This document shows, one piece after another, positions 18,931-26,009 of a stretch of DNA of 47,348 bases. The DNA lies in contig JAISME010000191.1 of the NCBI GenBank assembly GCA_031276915.1, positions 1-47,348 on the forward strand. The letters run 5' to 3'. This stretch comes from Zoogloeaceae bacterium. GTDB taxonomy: Bacteria > Pseudomonadota > Gammaproteobacteria > Burkholderiales > Rhodocyclaceae. Position 1 is the first letter of the stretch. Each line of letters opens with the position of its first letter. The translations under genes and the position numbers were made by a program. The notes below the pieces were generated by a model. That model searched no databases. It was not told the DNA's origin and saw only the letters and a list, made by a program, of their open reading frames with translations.

Positions 18931-20091
18931 ATGAGCATCGATATTTTCTGGAGAATTCCAACACATGGCGAGCCTCGCCACCATCGCGCCCGCACGCCGT
19001 ATCGCGGCGACTGGTTTCCGGGTGACGAAACCCGCCGGGAACCGGGCATTGCCGGCGATGGCAACGATGGTTACACCTATATCGACTACCTGGCCGAGAT
19101 TGCCCACGCGGCGGAGATTTCCGGCTTCCAGGGCGGGCTGATCCCGACTTTCCCGAGCACGGAAGAGCCGTGGGTGATTTCCCCCTTCCTTGCCCGCGAG
19201 ACCAAAACCTTCCGTTTCATGATTCCCTTCCAGCCCGGTTTCCAGAATCCCGTGCTGGTTGCGCGCGCCACGGCGAGCCTGCAACGCGCCACAGGCGGGC
19301 GGGCGCTGTACAACATCATCAGCGGCGGCGGCGGCCCGGAACAATTGTGGTGGGGCGATTCCATCGCGCACGATGACCGCTATACGCGCACGACGGAGTT
19401 CCTGGATGTCCTGCGCGGCGTCTGGGATGGCGGCCCCTTTTCCTACCGGGGCAAGTTCTACCAGATTGAGGACAGTGGTTTGCCCTCTTCCTTGTCGCGT
19501 GAAGCGTTCCCGGAAATCTATTTTTCCGGTTCTTCCGACGCCGCGCTGGCTTCGGCTTCCAAGCACGCGGATTACTACCTCTCCTGGCTGGAGCCTTTTG
19601 AGCAGTTGGGCAACAAGTTCAAGCGGGTGCAGGAAAAAACAGCGGCGCTTGGGCGCCAGATCAAGACCGCTGTACGCGTCGACATCGTCGCGCGTCCCAC
19701 GGAAGAAGAAGCCTGGCGGGAAATACAACGCGGTTTCGAGAACGTCGACAAGAAGGTATGGGAGCAGTACTACGCTTCCGTGCAAAGCGAGTCGGTCGGC
19801 GCGGCGCGGCAGCGTTCCTTCCGGCCCACGACCATCAACAGCTACAAGGACCTGATTATCGAACCCAATGTCTGGTCTGGCTTCAGTCTCCTGCGGGGCG
19901 GGCAAACCCAGGGAATTGTCGGTAGTTATGAACAGGTCGCCGAACGTCTCGACCAACTGGTGGCGTTGGGCGCCGGCGCTTTCATCCTGGCAAGTACGCC
20001 GCATCTGGAAGAAGCCTATCGCGTTGGGGAAGAAGTGCTGCCGCTGGTGCGCGGGCGCTCCGACGAAACCGTATTGCGCAAGGTCGCCTGA
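18931..20091 (+). CDS. SsuD-like FMN-dependent monooxygenase (second)
   Basis: The 386-residue product is closer to classical SsuD than its neighbour. It keeps the start MSIDIFWRIPTHGE, the EEPWVISPFLARETK and GRALYNIISGGG segments, the RGGQTQGIVG lid with its Arg, and the C-terminal HLEEAYRVGEEVLPL. The expected reaction is FMNH2- and O2-dependent cleavage of a C-S bond, giving an aldehyde plus sulfite, or a sulfinate if the substrate is a sulfone. ATG at 18931 (after GGAGTG) is preferred to TTG at 18919. It lies 32 bases after the first monooxygenase. Two diverged paralogues side by side suggest either two successive oxidations or two substrates. Confidence 0.88.
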   Translation: MSIDIFWRIPTHGEPRHHRARTPYRGDWFPGDETRREPGIAGDGNDGYTYIDYLAEIAHAAEISGFQGGLIPTFPSTEEPWVISPFLARETKTFRFMIPFQPGFQNPVLVARATASLQRATGGRALYNIISGGGGPEQLWWGDSIAHDDRYTRTTEFLDVLRGVWDGGPFSYRGKFYQIEDSGLPSSLSREAFPEIYFSGSSDAALASASKHADYYLSWLEPFEQLGNKFKRVQEKTAALGRQIKTAVRVDIVARPTEEEAWREIQRGFENVDKKVWEQYYASVQSESVGAARQRSFRPTTINSYKDLIIEPNVWSGFSLLRGGQTQGIVGSYEQVAERLDQLVALGAGAFILASTPHLEEAYRVGEEVLPLVRGRSDETVLRKVA

Positions 20092-20125
20092 AGTTCGGGG
20101 CGCGCCTGCGCGGAAACAAACCATT

Positions 20126-20170
20126 CCTCTTCCCGTCCGCCCTGAATCCGGGGTGGCGAACGGGAAGAGG
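20126..20170 (+). promoter_or_regulatory. Strong intra-operon RNA hairpin
   Basis: The arms CCTCTTCCCGTCCGCC (20126-20141) and GGCGAACGGGAAGAGG (20155-20170) pair over 16 bp with one G-U pair and a 13-base loop. No T-run follows. The site lies between monooxygenase 2 and the desulfinase, 30 bases before the latter's start, so it may protect the upstream mRNA from decay or tune relative expression rather than end transcription. Confidence 0.7.
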
Positions 20171-20199
20171 GCATCTGACAGCCTTTGGAGGGAGAGAAT

Positions 20200-21270
20200 A
20201 TGTCCGTAACGCACGCGCACACAGGATTCGCCGAAAACCGGACGATCTGGTTTACCCGTTGTCCGGTTCCCACGGCGACCGGGTTGGCCTACCGCCTGGG
20301 CTGGCTGGAAGAGGAATTTCGTCGTGATGGCCTCGCGGTGGCAACCTTGCAGGATGCCGCGCCCGCCCTGTTGCGCCATCATTACGACCATGAAATCGAC
20401 AGCCTGATTCGTGAGGGCGGGGCCTTGCTGGCGCTCGCCGCGCGCGCGCAGGGCGCGCCGACCAGATTGATCGGACTGACCTGGATCGATGAATGGCAGG
20501 TCATCCTGACGCGGCGGGGGTCGGGAATCGACGCGCCCTTGAAACTCAAGGGCAAGCGGCTGGCCCTGCCCGCGTTCGTGGAACGGGAAATTGCCGCGCA
20601 CGCGCGCGGCAGCAGCATCGCGCGTGGCATGAGCCTGCAAGGTTACAAGGGCGCGCTGGATGCCGTTGGCCTGACGCTGGATGATGTGCGTTTTGTCGAG
20701 GTGGGTTCGGGGCAGTCGGAAGAAAGAGGCGGCGGCAATCTCTGGCAGGGGTTGCAAGCCCTGCGGGAGAATGCGGTCGACGCGGTATACGCCAAGGGCG
20801 CGAGCGCTGTGGAAGCGGCGCGAAAGTTTGACGCCGAAGTCGGCATTGACCTGGACGCCCTGCCGGAACGGCGTTACCGGGTGAATAACGGCACGCCGCG
20901 CCCCATCACCGTGCACGCAGATTTTCTCGAACGGCATTTTGACCTGGTGACGCGCTTTCTCGCGCAAACCCTGCGGGCGTCGGATTGGGCGGCGGAAAAT
21001 CCCGACGCGGTGCGCGAGATTCTCAAGGGGGAAACCGGGGCTGGCGATGCGGCGGTCGCCACCGCATATCGCCATGATTTCCATCGTTTCCTGCACCCCG
21101 ACCTTACGGCGGAGCGGCGCGATCTGCTGGAGATCCAGAAGCGATTCATGCTCGTGCATGGTTTTCTCGATCGGGATTTCGCCCTCGAAGACTGGATTGA
21201 CGCGCGTCCGCTGGAGGCGGCGCGCGCGCTCCTGGAGCAAAACCCGGAGTCTTTCCGGGCGGCGGCCTGA
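20200..21270 (+). CDS. DszB-like sulfinate desulfinase (first)
   Basis: The 356-residue product has a periplasmic-binding-protein-like fold but no signal peptide, so it should be cytoplasmic. It matches DszB (2'-hydroxybiphenyl-2-sulfinate desulfinase, from my memory of that sequence) at the active site: Cys21 in TRCPVP (DszB SNCPVP, Cys27), His61 in RHHYDH (His60), and Arg71 in IREGG (Arg70 in RFGG). The His-to-Arg spacing of ten is identical. The C-terminal DWIDARPLEAARALL also resembles the DszB end. DszB releases sulfite from a sulfinate. The ATG at 20200 follows GGAGG by seven bases. Automated pipelines would probably label it an ABC substrate-binding protein. It follows two FMN monooxygenases in a sigma-54 operon, which fits sulfinate formation and then desulfination. 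Confidence 0.75.
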   Translation: MSVTHAHTGFAENRTIWFTRCPVPTATGLAYRLGWLEEEFRRDGLAVATLQDAAPALLRHHYDHEIDSLIREGGALLALAARAQGAPTRLIGLTWIDEWQVILTRRGSGIDAPLKLKGKRLALPAFVEREIAAHARGSSIARGMSLQGYKGALDAVGLTLDDVRFVEVGSGQSEERGGGNLWQGLQALRENAVDAVYAKGASAVEAARKFDAEVGIDLDALPERRYRVNNGTPRPITVHADFLERHFDLVTRFLAQTLRASDWAAENPDAVREILKGETGAGDAAVATAYRHDFHRFLHPDLTAERRDLLEIQKRFMLVHGFLDRDFALEDWIDARPLEAARALLEQNPESFRAAA

Positions 21271-21351
21271 TGTGCTTGATGTGGGATGGCAGTTTCATCC
21301 ACCGTGGCGCGGTCGGTTATCGCGCGTTTTTCAAGTATTGGAGACTCTTTG

Positions 21352-22074
21352 ATGGGAACTGAAAATTTTGCGTTATCCGCGGCGGCGCGGGAATTTGTCG
21401 CCAGCGTCAAGGCGGATGGAGAAAAAGCCTTTCGCATCCTGCGTGAAACCGGGACAACCACCGCTTTTGGCACAGTGGGTTTCGTGGTGCGCATCCCGAA
21501 CGACGACAAACTGGCCGTCATCAATGATCCCGGTCCCTGGAACCGGGGCGAACCGGTCGAGCCCGCGATCTACAGCCTGGAAGGAAAGCTGCTGCACGGC
21601 AAGGGAGGCGGGGGCGACAATCGCTACGCCAAGCTCTTCCGCGTACGTCCCGAAATCACCATCATTTCGCATGTGCACACGCCGTATGTCGCCGTTTGGG
21701 GGCAGACGCACCGCACCTTGCCGGTCACGTATGTCGCTTTTCAGCGACATCACCTGCTGCGCGAAATTCCGATCTATATCGACCGTCGCCAGGAAGAGGT
21801 GGATTTCATCATTGACCGGATCACGGAAAACCCGCACAACACCGCCATTCTCGAGGCCAATGGCGGCGGCACGGTCTGGGGCAGGAAAGGCATTCGTGAA
21901 CAAACCGAGAACATCATCCTGTTCGAGGAAGCCGCGCAACTGGCCACGCTTTCCGAATTGGTCGGCGGCCCACGCAATTATGGCGCCGGCGTGTTGTGGC
22001 GCAACTGGAACATGACCGGTCTCTTCGAGGAAGGCAAGGCGCTTGGCCTGGTTCCCGTAACCGACCTGCTCTGA
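21352..22074 (+). CDS. Class II aldolase/adducin-family protein
   Basis: The 240-residue product is of normal family length. It shows the zinc-binding HVHTPY (ISHVHTPYVAVWG), a downstream FQRHHLL His pair, and the glycine-rich segment EANGGGTVWGRKG that in aldolases follows the metal site. Class II aldolases of the fuculose-phosphate type cleave or decarboxylate hydroxy-carbonyl compounds. Here it could act on the carbon skeleton left after sulfur removal; this is inferred from position only. ATG at 21352 follows GGAGAC. It is the last gene before a strong terminator, so the operon is two monooxygenases, desulfinase and aldolase. Confidence 0.8.
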   Translation: MGTENFALSAAAREFVASVKADGEKAFRILRETGTTTAFGTVGFVVRIPNDDKLAVINDPGPWNRGEPVEPAIYSLEGKLLHGKGGGGDNRYAKLFRVRPEITIISHVHTPYVAVWGQTHRTLPVTYVAFQRHHLLREIPIYIDRRQEEVDFIIDRITENPHNTAILEANGGGTVWGRKGIREQTENIILFEEAAQLATLSELVGGPRNYGAGVLWRNWNMTGLFEEGKALGLVPVTDLL

Positions 22075-22082
22075 CGCCTTCC

Positions 22083-22120
22083 GAGGGTCCTCATGCGCGT
22101 GACGACCCTCTTTTCCTTTT
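22083..22120 (+). terminator. Rho-independent terminator of the desulfurisation operon
   Basis: GAGGGTC (22083-22089) pairs perfectly with GACCCTC (22104-22110) and is followed at once by TTTTCCTTTT. It lies nine bases after the aldolase stop. Confidence 0.88.
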
Positions 22121-22153
22121 GTTATCGCGCTTTTAGCATGATGGAGTTTTCCC

Positions 22154-22744
22154 ATGTCACAAACACGCCAGATAGAACGGGGCGTCAACCCTCTTTTTGT
22201 AGAGCGCTGGTCTGCCCGCGCCTTCGATGAATCCACGTTGACAGAAGCCGAATTGCAAACAGTGTTTGAAGCGGCGCGCTGGGCGCCCTCCGCCTATAAC
22301 GCCCAGCCCTGGCGGTTCCTGTATGCACGGCGGGGTACACCCGATTGGCGGAAATTTCTCGATTTCCTCATTCCCTATAACCGCGACTGGGCGCAGCACG
22401 CTTCGGCGCTGATTATCGCGCTTTCGGCGCGGCGGCTTGTTCCGCCCGGCAAGACGGAAGCCATTGACTCCATCTACCATTCGCACGACACGGGCGCGGC
22501 AGTCGGTTTTCTCGTGTTGCAGGCGCACCTTTCCGGGTTGAATACCCGCATCATCGGAGGCTTCGATCAGGAAAAGGTAAAAAGCGAACTGGGCGTCCCG
22601 GATGATTACGCCGTCGAAAGCCTGATCGTGATCGGCAGGAAAGGAAAACCCGAAACGCTCTCCGAGAGTTTTCGGGCGCGGGAAGCGCCGAGTGAACGCT
22701 TGCCCCTGCAAAATCTGGTTGCCGAAGGCCGATTCGGTTTCTGA
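22154..22744 (+). CDS. Nitroreductase-family FMN oxidoreductase
   Basis: The 196-residue product has the family's N-terminal SARAFD segment (FMN phosphate binding), the AARWAPSAYNAQPWRF motif, and the C-terminal ESLIVIGRKGKPE. These enzymes use NAD(P)H and bound FMN to reduce nitro groups, quinones or free flavin. Because the operon upstream encodes two FMNH2-consuming monooxygenases and no SsuE-type reductase is visible, supplying reduced flavin is a reasonable but unproven role. It lies between two terminators (22083 and 22848), so it is its own transcription unit. I saw no sigma-54 element in front of it. GGAG is seven bases before the ATG. Confidence 0.85.
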   Translation: MSQTRQIERGVNPLFVERWSARAFDESTLTEAELQTVFEAARWAPSAYNAQPWRFLYARRGTPDWRKFLDFLIPYNRDWAQHASALIIALSARRLVPPGKTEAIDSIYHSHDTGAAVGFLVLQAHLSGLNTRIIGGFDQEKVKSELGVPDDYAVESLIVIGRKGKPETLSESFRAREAPSERLPLQNLVAEGRFGF

Positions 22745-22847
22745 CAGGAATCCCGTCCCCCGCAGAGCCACGGAAACATTACAGGGAAACCCTCCCTTGG
22801 TGTTTTCCGTGCCTGTATCTTCGTAGTTTCCCGTAAATAGTCTTCGT

Positions 22848-22871
22848 AAAAGCCTGCTTTCCAGGCTTTTT
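22848..22871 (+). terminator. Rho-independent terminator of the nitroreductase gene
   Basis: AAAAGCCTG pairs with CAGGCTTTT over nine bases with a CTTTC loop, and the stem runs into a T-run. The preceding A-tract could also let it work on the opposite strand. Confidence 0.88.
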
Positions 22872-22946
22872 CAATTCGCGGTCAATTTTCCGGTGATGCT
22901 GTAATTCTTGCGTCATGCATGCGTTGTTGCCAGAACGACAGGTATC

Positions 22947-22959
22947 TGTTGAAATAACA
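22947..22959 (+). promoter_or_regulatory. Candidate activator site (TGYT-N5-ARCA) before the activator gene
   Basis: TGTT-GAAAT-AACA is a perfect dyad, extended by C and G to 15 bp. It matches the site at 24420 in 11 of 13 bases. It lies about 145 bp upstream of the activator start, so it may mediate autoregulation or serve an upstream regulator. Confidence 0.45.
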
Positions 22960-23016
22960 GCATATCGTCCGTGGCGCGCCCGCGTTCTTTCTTCATATGC
23001 GATATTTCCATATATA

Positions 23017-23030
23017 AGTAATATTTTACT
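23017..23030 (+). promoter_or_regulatory. AT-rich dyad in the activator promoter region
   Basis: AGTAA-TATT-TTACT is a perfect inverted repeat in the only markedly AT-rich stretch nearby, 75 bases before the activator start. It could be a promoter element or an operator, for example for a LysR-type sulfur regulator such as CysB; this is a guess. Confidence 0.3.
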
Positions 23031-23104
23031 ATTACAGATCACTGTTTTTACGCTTTAGAATCAAACCAGAAATCGATGAAATCTCTCTTTTCATGGAGCA
23101 TGAC

Positions 23105-24325
23105 ATGAATGGTATTGCGCTGTACCCGCCGGTCTCGCCGCTCCCTGATTATGGAGAACAGGCCGGTGGCGTCACTGATGACGAGTTTCCAGTCGATGAA
23201 CCGCTTTCGTTCCGCGACAAGGGCGGCCTGCTCGCTTTCCGGGAACCTCATTCCTACGCCCTGAGTATCAGGGCGCGCGCCCTGGTGTTTGAAGATCCCA
23301 AATCCCGGCAAATCAGGGAACACATCGAGCGCCTTGCGCCGCACGATGTCAATGTCTTGGTCTGCGGAGCAACCGGGACCGGGAAGGAACTGATTGCGCG
23401 TTATCTCCATTCGCAAAGCCAGCGGGCGCGCAAGTCTTTCCTGGCGATCAATTGCGGCGCGATCGCGGAAAACCTGATTGAAGCGGAATTGTTCGGTTAT
23501 GAGCGCGGCGCGTTTACCGGCGCGGTGGCCTCCAAGGCTGGATGGTTCGAGGCGGCGGATAACGGTTCCCTGTTCCTTGATGAAATTGGCGATCTGCCGC
23601 TCAACCAGCAAGTCAAGCTGTTGCGGGTGCTCCAGGAGCGCGAAGTGGTGCGATTGGGAGGGCGCAAGCCCATCCCCATCAATGTCCGCCTGATTGCCGC
23701 GACGAATGTCGATCTGGAAGAGGCCGTTTCCGCCGGACGTTTTCGTGAGGACCTGTATTATCGACTCAAGGTCGCCACGGTTGTCCTGCCGCCCCTGCGC
23801 GAGCGTCCGGCGGATATTCCCATCCTGCTCAGTCATTTTGTCCAGTATTACTCGCAGCGTCTGGCGCGCTCCGGTGTTTTCATCGCGCCCGCGACCATCG
23901 CCTCCCTGATGGCCTTCCCTTGGCCGGGCAATATCCGGGAACTGGAAAACGCCGTGCATCACGCGCTGATTGTTGGCCGTGACAAGGAGTTGAAATACGA
24001 GGATTTTGGCTTGATGGACAGGCTGGTTTCGCATAATGGCAGCGACAGCGATGTGGGCAATCTCAAGGATGCCCTGCGGAGAATCTACGCGAGCAAGCCG
24101 CAAGGCGGCGCTTCGGTGGATGAACTGATCGCGAAAACCATTATCGAGGAGGCATTCGAATATTGCGGTCGCAACCAGTCCGCTACGGCGCGCCTGCTGG
24201 GAATTACCCGAAATGTCGCGCGGGGACGTCTGCTTGCACATGGTTTGATTAGCGATGAACTTGACCCCCCTCGCGTTTTCGGGATGGGTTTTAACGGCCG
24301 GCCCCAGGACTCTACAAACGCATGA
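23105..24325 (+). CDS. SfnR-like sigma-54-dependent transcriptional activator
   Basis: The 406-residue product has about 75 N-terminal residues with no recognisable receiver or sensor domain, and then a complete AAA+ sigma-54 activator module. It shows Walker A GATGTGKE, the sigma-54-contacting loop GAFTGA, Walker B GSLFLDEIG, and the arginine-finger region FREDLYYRL. A C-terminal Fis-type helix-turn-helix (NQSATARLLGITRNVARGRL) binds DNA. The lack of a sensor and the segment ARALVFEDPKSRQIREHIER resemble SfnR, the activator of sulfone use in Pseudomonas, which is controlled by its own level under sulfur limitation. ATG at 23105 follows GGAG; the ATG at 23093 overlaps that ribosome site. It is the obvious activator for the four sigma-54 promoters here. 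Confidence 0.85.
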   Translation: MNGIALYPPVSPLPDYGEQAGGVTDDEFPVDEPLSFRDKGGLLAFREPHSYALSIRARALVFEDPKSRQIREHIERLAPHDVNVLVCGATGTGKELIARYLHSQSQRARKSFLAINCGAIAENLIEAELFGYERGAFTGAVASKAGWFEAADNGSLFLDEIGDLPLNQQVKLLRVLQEREVVRLGGRKPIPINVRLIAATNVDLEEAVSAGRFREDLYYRLKVATVVLPPLRERPADIPILLSHFVQYYSQRLARSGVFIAPATIASLMAFPWPGNIRELENAVHHALIVGRDKELKYEDFGLMDRLVSHNGSDSDVGNLKDALRRIYASKPQGGASVDELIAKTIIEEAFEYCGRNQSATARLLGITRNVARGRLLAHGLISDELDPPRVFGMGFNGRPQDSTNA

Positions 24326-24419
24326 AATACTGAACGACATATATTGCCAGGGCGCTTTTCGAAAACAAGGTAAACGGGATTTGCCCGGGGTTTTTTGGTG
24401 GCCCGCCAAAGCGGAAGGT

Positions 24420-24432
24420 TGCTGGAATAGCA
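24420..24432 (+). promoter_or_regulatory. Candidate activator site (TGYT-N5-ARCA)
   Basis: TGCT-GGAAT-AGCA forms the core of the longer inverted repeat GTTGCT-GGAAT-AGCAAC (24418-24434). It lies 68 bp upstream of the sigma-54 promoter at 24488. Confidence 0.5.
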
Positions 24433-24487
24433 ACAGGTCGACGTTGCCTGAAATAAAAAAAGTCATGGAAGTCAATCAGATAATATT

Positions 24488-24502
24488 TGGCACGGTTTTT
24501 GC
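24488..24502 (+). promoter_or_regulatory. Sigma-54 promoter of the second desulfinase gene
   Basis: TGGCACG-GTTT-TTGC matches the -24/-12 consensus at every conserved position. The expected start near 24514 gives a leader of about 37 bases. This is the best of the four sites. Confidence 0.9.
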
Positions 24503-24550
24503 GAAACCGGTCTCCCACTATGAACAACACTATGAACAAAGGAGACAAAC

Positions 24551-25654
24551 ATGAAAAAACACCTGGACGTTCTCTGGTATACCCGTTGTCCGGTTCCTAC
24601 CGGTCTGGGCATTGCCGTACAAAAAGGCTGGCTGGATGAAAGTTTTCGCCAGCGACGCACGGAGATCCGTTCGCTGCGTGAATCCAGGGAGCAAGCGGTT
24701 CGGGAATCCCATTTCGACCATACCCTGAAAAACTCGGTGCGCCACGGCGGCAACATTCCGGCGCTCTGGGCGCGTGCTTCCGGACGCGACACCCGCCTCC
24801 TGGGGCTTTCCTGGGTCGATGAAACGCAGCGCATCCTGACCACGCCGGATTCCGGCATTCGCACGGTGAAGGATTTGCGGGGACGCCGTTTTGGACTGCC
24901 GAAACGTACCCGGGTGCAAATCGACTTTACCCGCGCGCAGGCCCTGCGCGGACTGGAAAATGCCCTGCGTCTCGAGGGTCTCGACATCCCGGATGTGGAA
25001 ATCGTCGATTTCCAGATTGACGCGGGTTTCAGCGGCACGGCAACAAGCAAGGCCGCGGGAGGACACTACGTGTTCGGCAGTTCGCATTCCGGCGGACAGA
25101 ACGCCGAACTGGTCGGTTTGTTGCGTGGCGAGGTCGACGCCATTTTCCTGAAAGGCGCGATCGCCGCCGAGTTCGCGCATCATTTCGACCTGCATACCGT
25201 GATTGACACCGGTACGCATCCTGATCCCCGTATCCGTTCCAACAACGGAACGCCGCGCACATTGACCGTGGATCGCCATTTGCTCGACCATCATTTCGAC
25301 TCGGCGACGCTGCTGGTCGAGCAGGTTCTGCGCGCGGAAGCATGGGCGCGCACGCACGCGGAAGAGACGCGACGTTTCCTGGCGCTGGAAACCAACAGCA
25401 GTGAGCACTGGGTCAGCATTGCCTACGGCGAGAGCGTCCATCAGCAGATTGCCACCGACCTGACCGAAACCGCGATTCACGCCTTGCAGGATTTCAGCGA
25501 TTTCCTGCATCGCTGGCAGTTCATTCCCGCGCCGGTTGATGTGGACGCGTGGATCGATGCGCGCCCGCTCGAAGCGGCAAACCGGACGCGCGACACGTTG
25601 GCAGCCGGAATCGTGCTCAAGGAAAGGGAAGAAGCGCTCTGCGCCCTGAATTGA
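24551..25654 (+). CDS. DszB-like sulfinate desulfinase (second)
   Basis: The 367-residue product is a diverged paralogue of the protein at 20200 and also lacks a signal peptide. The probable catalytic residues are Cys13 in TRCPVP, His54 in ESHFDH and Arg64 in VRHGG, again with ten residues between His and Arg as in DszB. The ligand-binding GSSHSGGQN loop and the C-terminal DVDAWIDARPLEAAN are also shared in position. It should cleave a sulfinate to sulfite in the cytoplasm. It is a single-gene unit behind a consensus sigma-54 promoter and directly follows the activator gene. Divergence from the first copy suggests a different sulfinate substrate. The alternative is a substrate-binding protein, which the missing export signal argues against. 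Confidence 0.75.
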   Translation: MKKHLDVLWYTRCPVPTGLGIAVQKGWLDESFRQRRTEIRSLRESREQAVRESHFDHTLKNSVRHGGNIPALWARASGRDTRLLGLSWVDETQRILTTPDSGIRTVKDLRGRRFGLPKRTRVQIDFTRAQALRGLENALRLEGLDIPDVEIVDFQIDAGFSGTATSKAAGGHYVFGSSHSGGQNAELVGLLRGEVDAIFLKGAIAAEFAHHFDLHTVIDTGTHPDPRIRSNNGTPRTLTVDRHLLDHHFDSATLLVEQVLRAEAWARTHAEETRRFLALETNSSEHWVSIAYGESVHQQIATDLTETAIHALQDFSDFLHRWQFIPAPVDVDAWIDARPLEAANRTRDTLAAGIVLKEREEALCALN

Positions 25655-25745
25655 GCGCCACGGGAATGTGGGAGCGTGGCAGCGTGGCTGGATGCGGGCA
25701 GCGTTTGCGATCCTTTGCGAAACTGGTCAATGCGGAACCTCGTTC

Positions 25746-25779
25746 GCGGGCTTGAGTCCCGCCGCTCCCTTCTTTCCCC
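25746..25779 (+). terminator. Possible terminator of the second desulfinase gene
   Basis: GCGGG (25746-25750) pairs with CCCGC (25758-25762) across a seven-base loop. The tail is pyrimidine-rich rather than a clean T-run, so termination may be partial. Confidence 0.4.
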
Positions 25780-25811
25780 TTTTCGTTGCTGTCCGCCTGG
25801 CATGGAAGGTC

Positions 25812-25824
25812 TGTTTCTACAGCA
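25812..25824 (+). promoter_or_regulatory. Candidate activator site (TGYT-N5-ARCA)
   Basis: TGTT-TCTAC-AGCA fits the shared dyad and lies 129 bp upstream of the sigma-54 promoter at 25941, within enhancer range. Confidence 0.45.
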
Positions 25825-25940
25825 ACAGGCATGGCTTGCCAGCATCACCAGGAAAGCTACACAGAATTCTGGCTTTTGTTCCTTGAGAAAAACCCTATAA
25901 AAATCATTGTGTTAGAAACACACGTTCATCCGGGGGGGAT

Positions 25941-25956
25941 TGGCATGGAAACTGCT
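25941..25956 (+). promoter_or_regulatory. Sigma-54 promoter of the tonB-exbB-exbD-exbD operon
   Basis: TGGCATG-GAAA-CTGCT has exact GG-N10-GC spacing and the same two halves as the promoter at 17742. The predicted start near 25968 leaves about 42 bases before tonB. Confidence 0.78.
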
Positions 25957-26009
25957 GGAAGGGAATACATGGAATTTCTTCGGCAAATAAAATCCACAGG
26001 AAATCACGC

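Larger units (their letters stand above)
22745..23104 (+). other. Terminator and AT-rich control region before the activator gene
   Basis: This gap of 360 bases has no gene. It holds a CACGGAAA.../...TTTTCCGTG inverted repeat (22769-22811) around a small AGGG-AAA-CCCT hairpin, the terminator at 22848, the dyad at 22947, and an AT-rich stretch at 22995-23035 with a second dyad. It lacks a GG-N10-GC element, so the activator is probably not transcribed by sigma-54. Confidence 0.65.
25655..26009 (+). other. Control region before tonB
   Basis: This gap of 355 bases has no gene. It contains a GC hairpin with a pyrimidine-rich tail, a long inverted repeat GTTGCTGT (25785-25792)/ACAGCAAC (25819-25826) enclosing a candidate activator dyad, and a sigma-54 promoter near its end. 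Confidence 0.65.

Noticed and set aside
17822-20091. A complete Dsz dibenzothiophene pathway
   Set aside because: The monooxygenases resemble SsuD (about 360-385 residues), not the longer DszA, and no DszC-like acyl-CoA-dehydrogenase-type gene is present. Only the desulfinase step resembles Dsz.
18826-21240. Long minus-strand frame of 804 codons opposite the monooxygenase and desulfinase genes
   Set aside because: It is a shadow of strongly supported plus-strand genes in GC-rich DNA and shows no domain or motif. The same applies to long antisense frames at 2235-3539, 6981-8858, 10264-11751, 13365-14900 and 44400-46805.
20200-21270. Reading as a periplasmic SsuA-type binding protein
   Set aside because: There is no signal peptide, no ABC permease or ATPase is nearby, and the DszB Cys-His-Arg set is conserved in both paralogues.
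25798-25815. TGGCATGGAAGGTCTG as another sigma-54 promoter
   Set aside because: The second dinucleotide at the N10 spacing is CT, not GC. The element at 25941 fits exactly.
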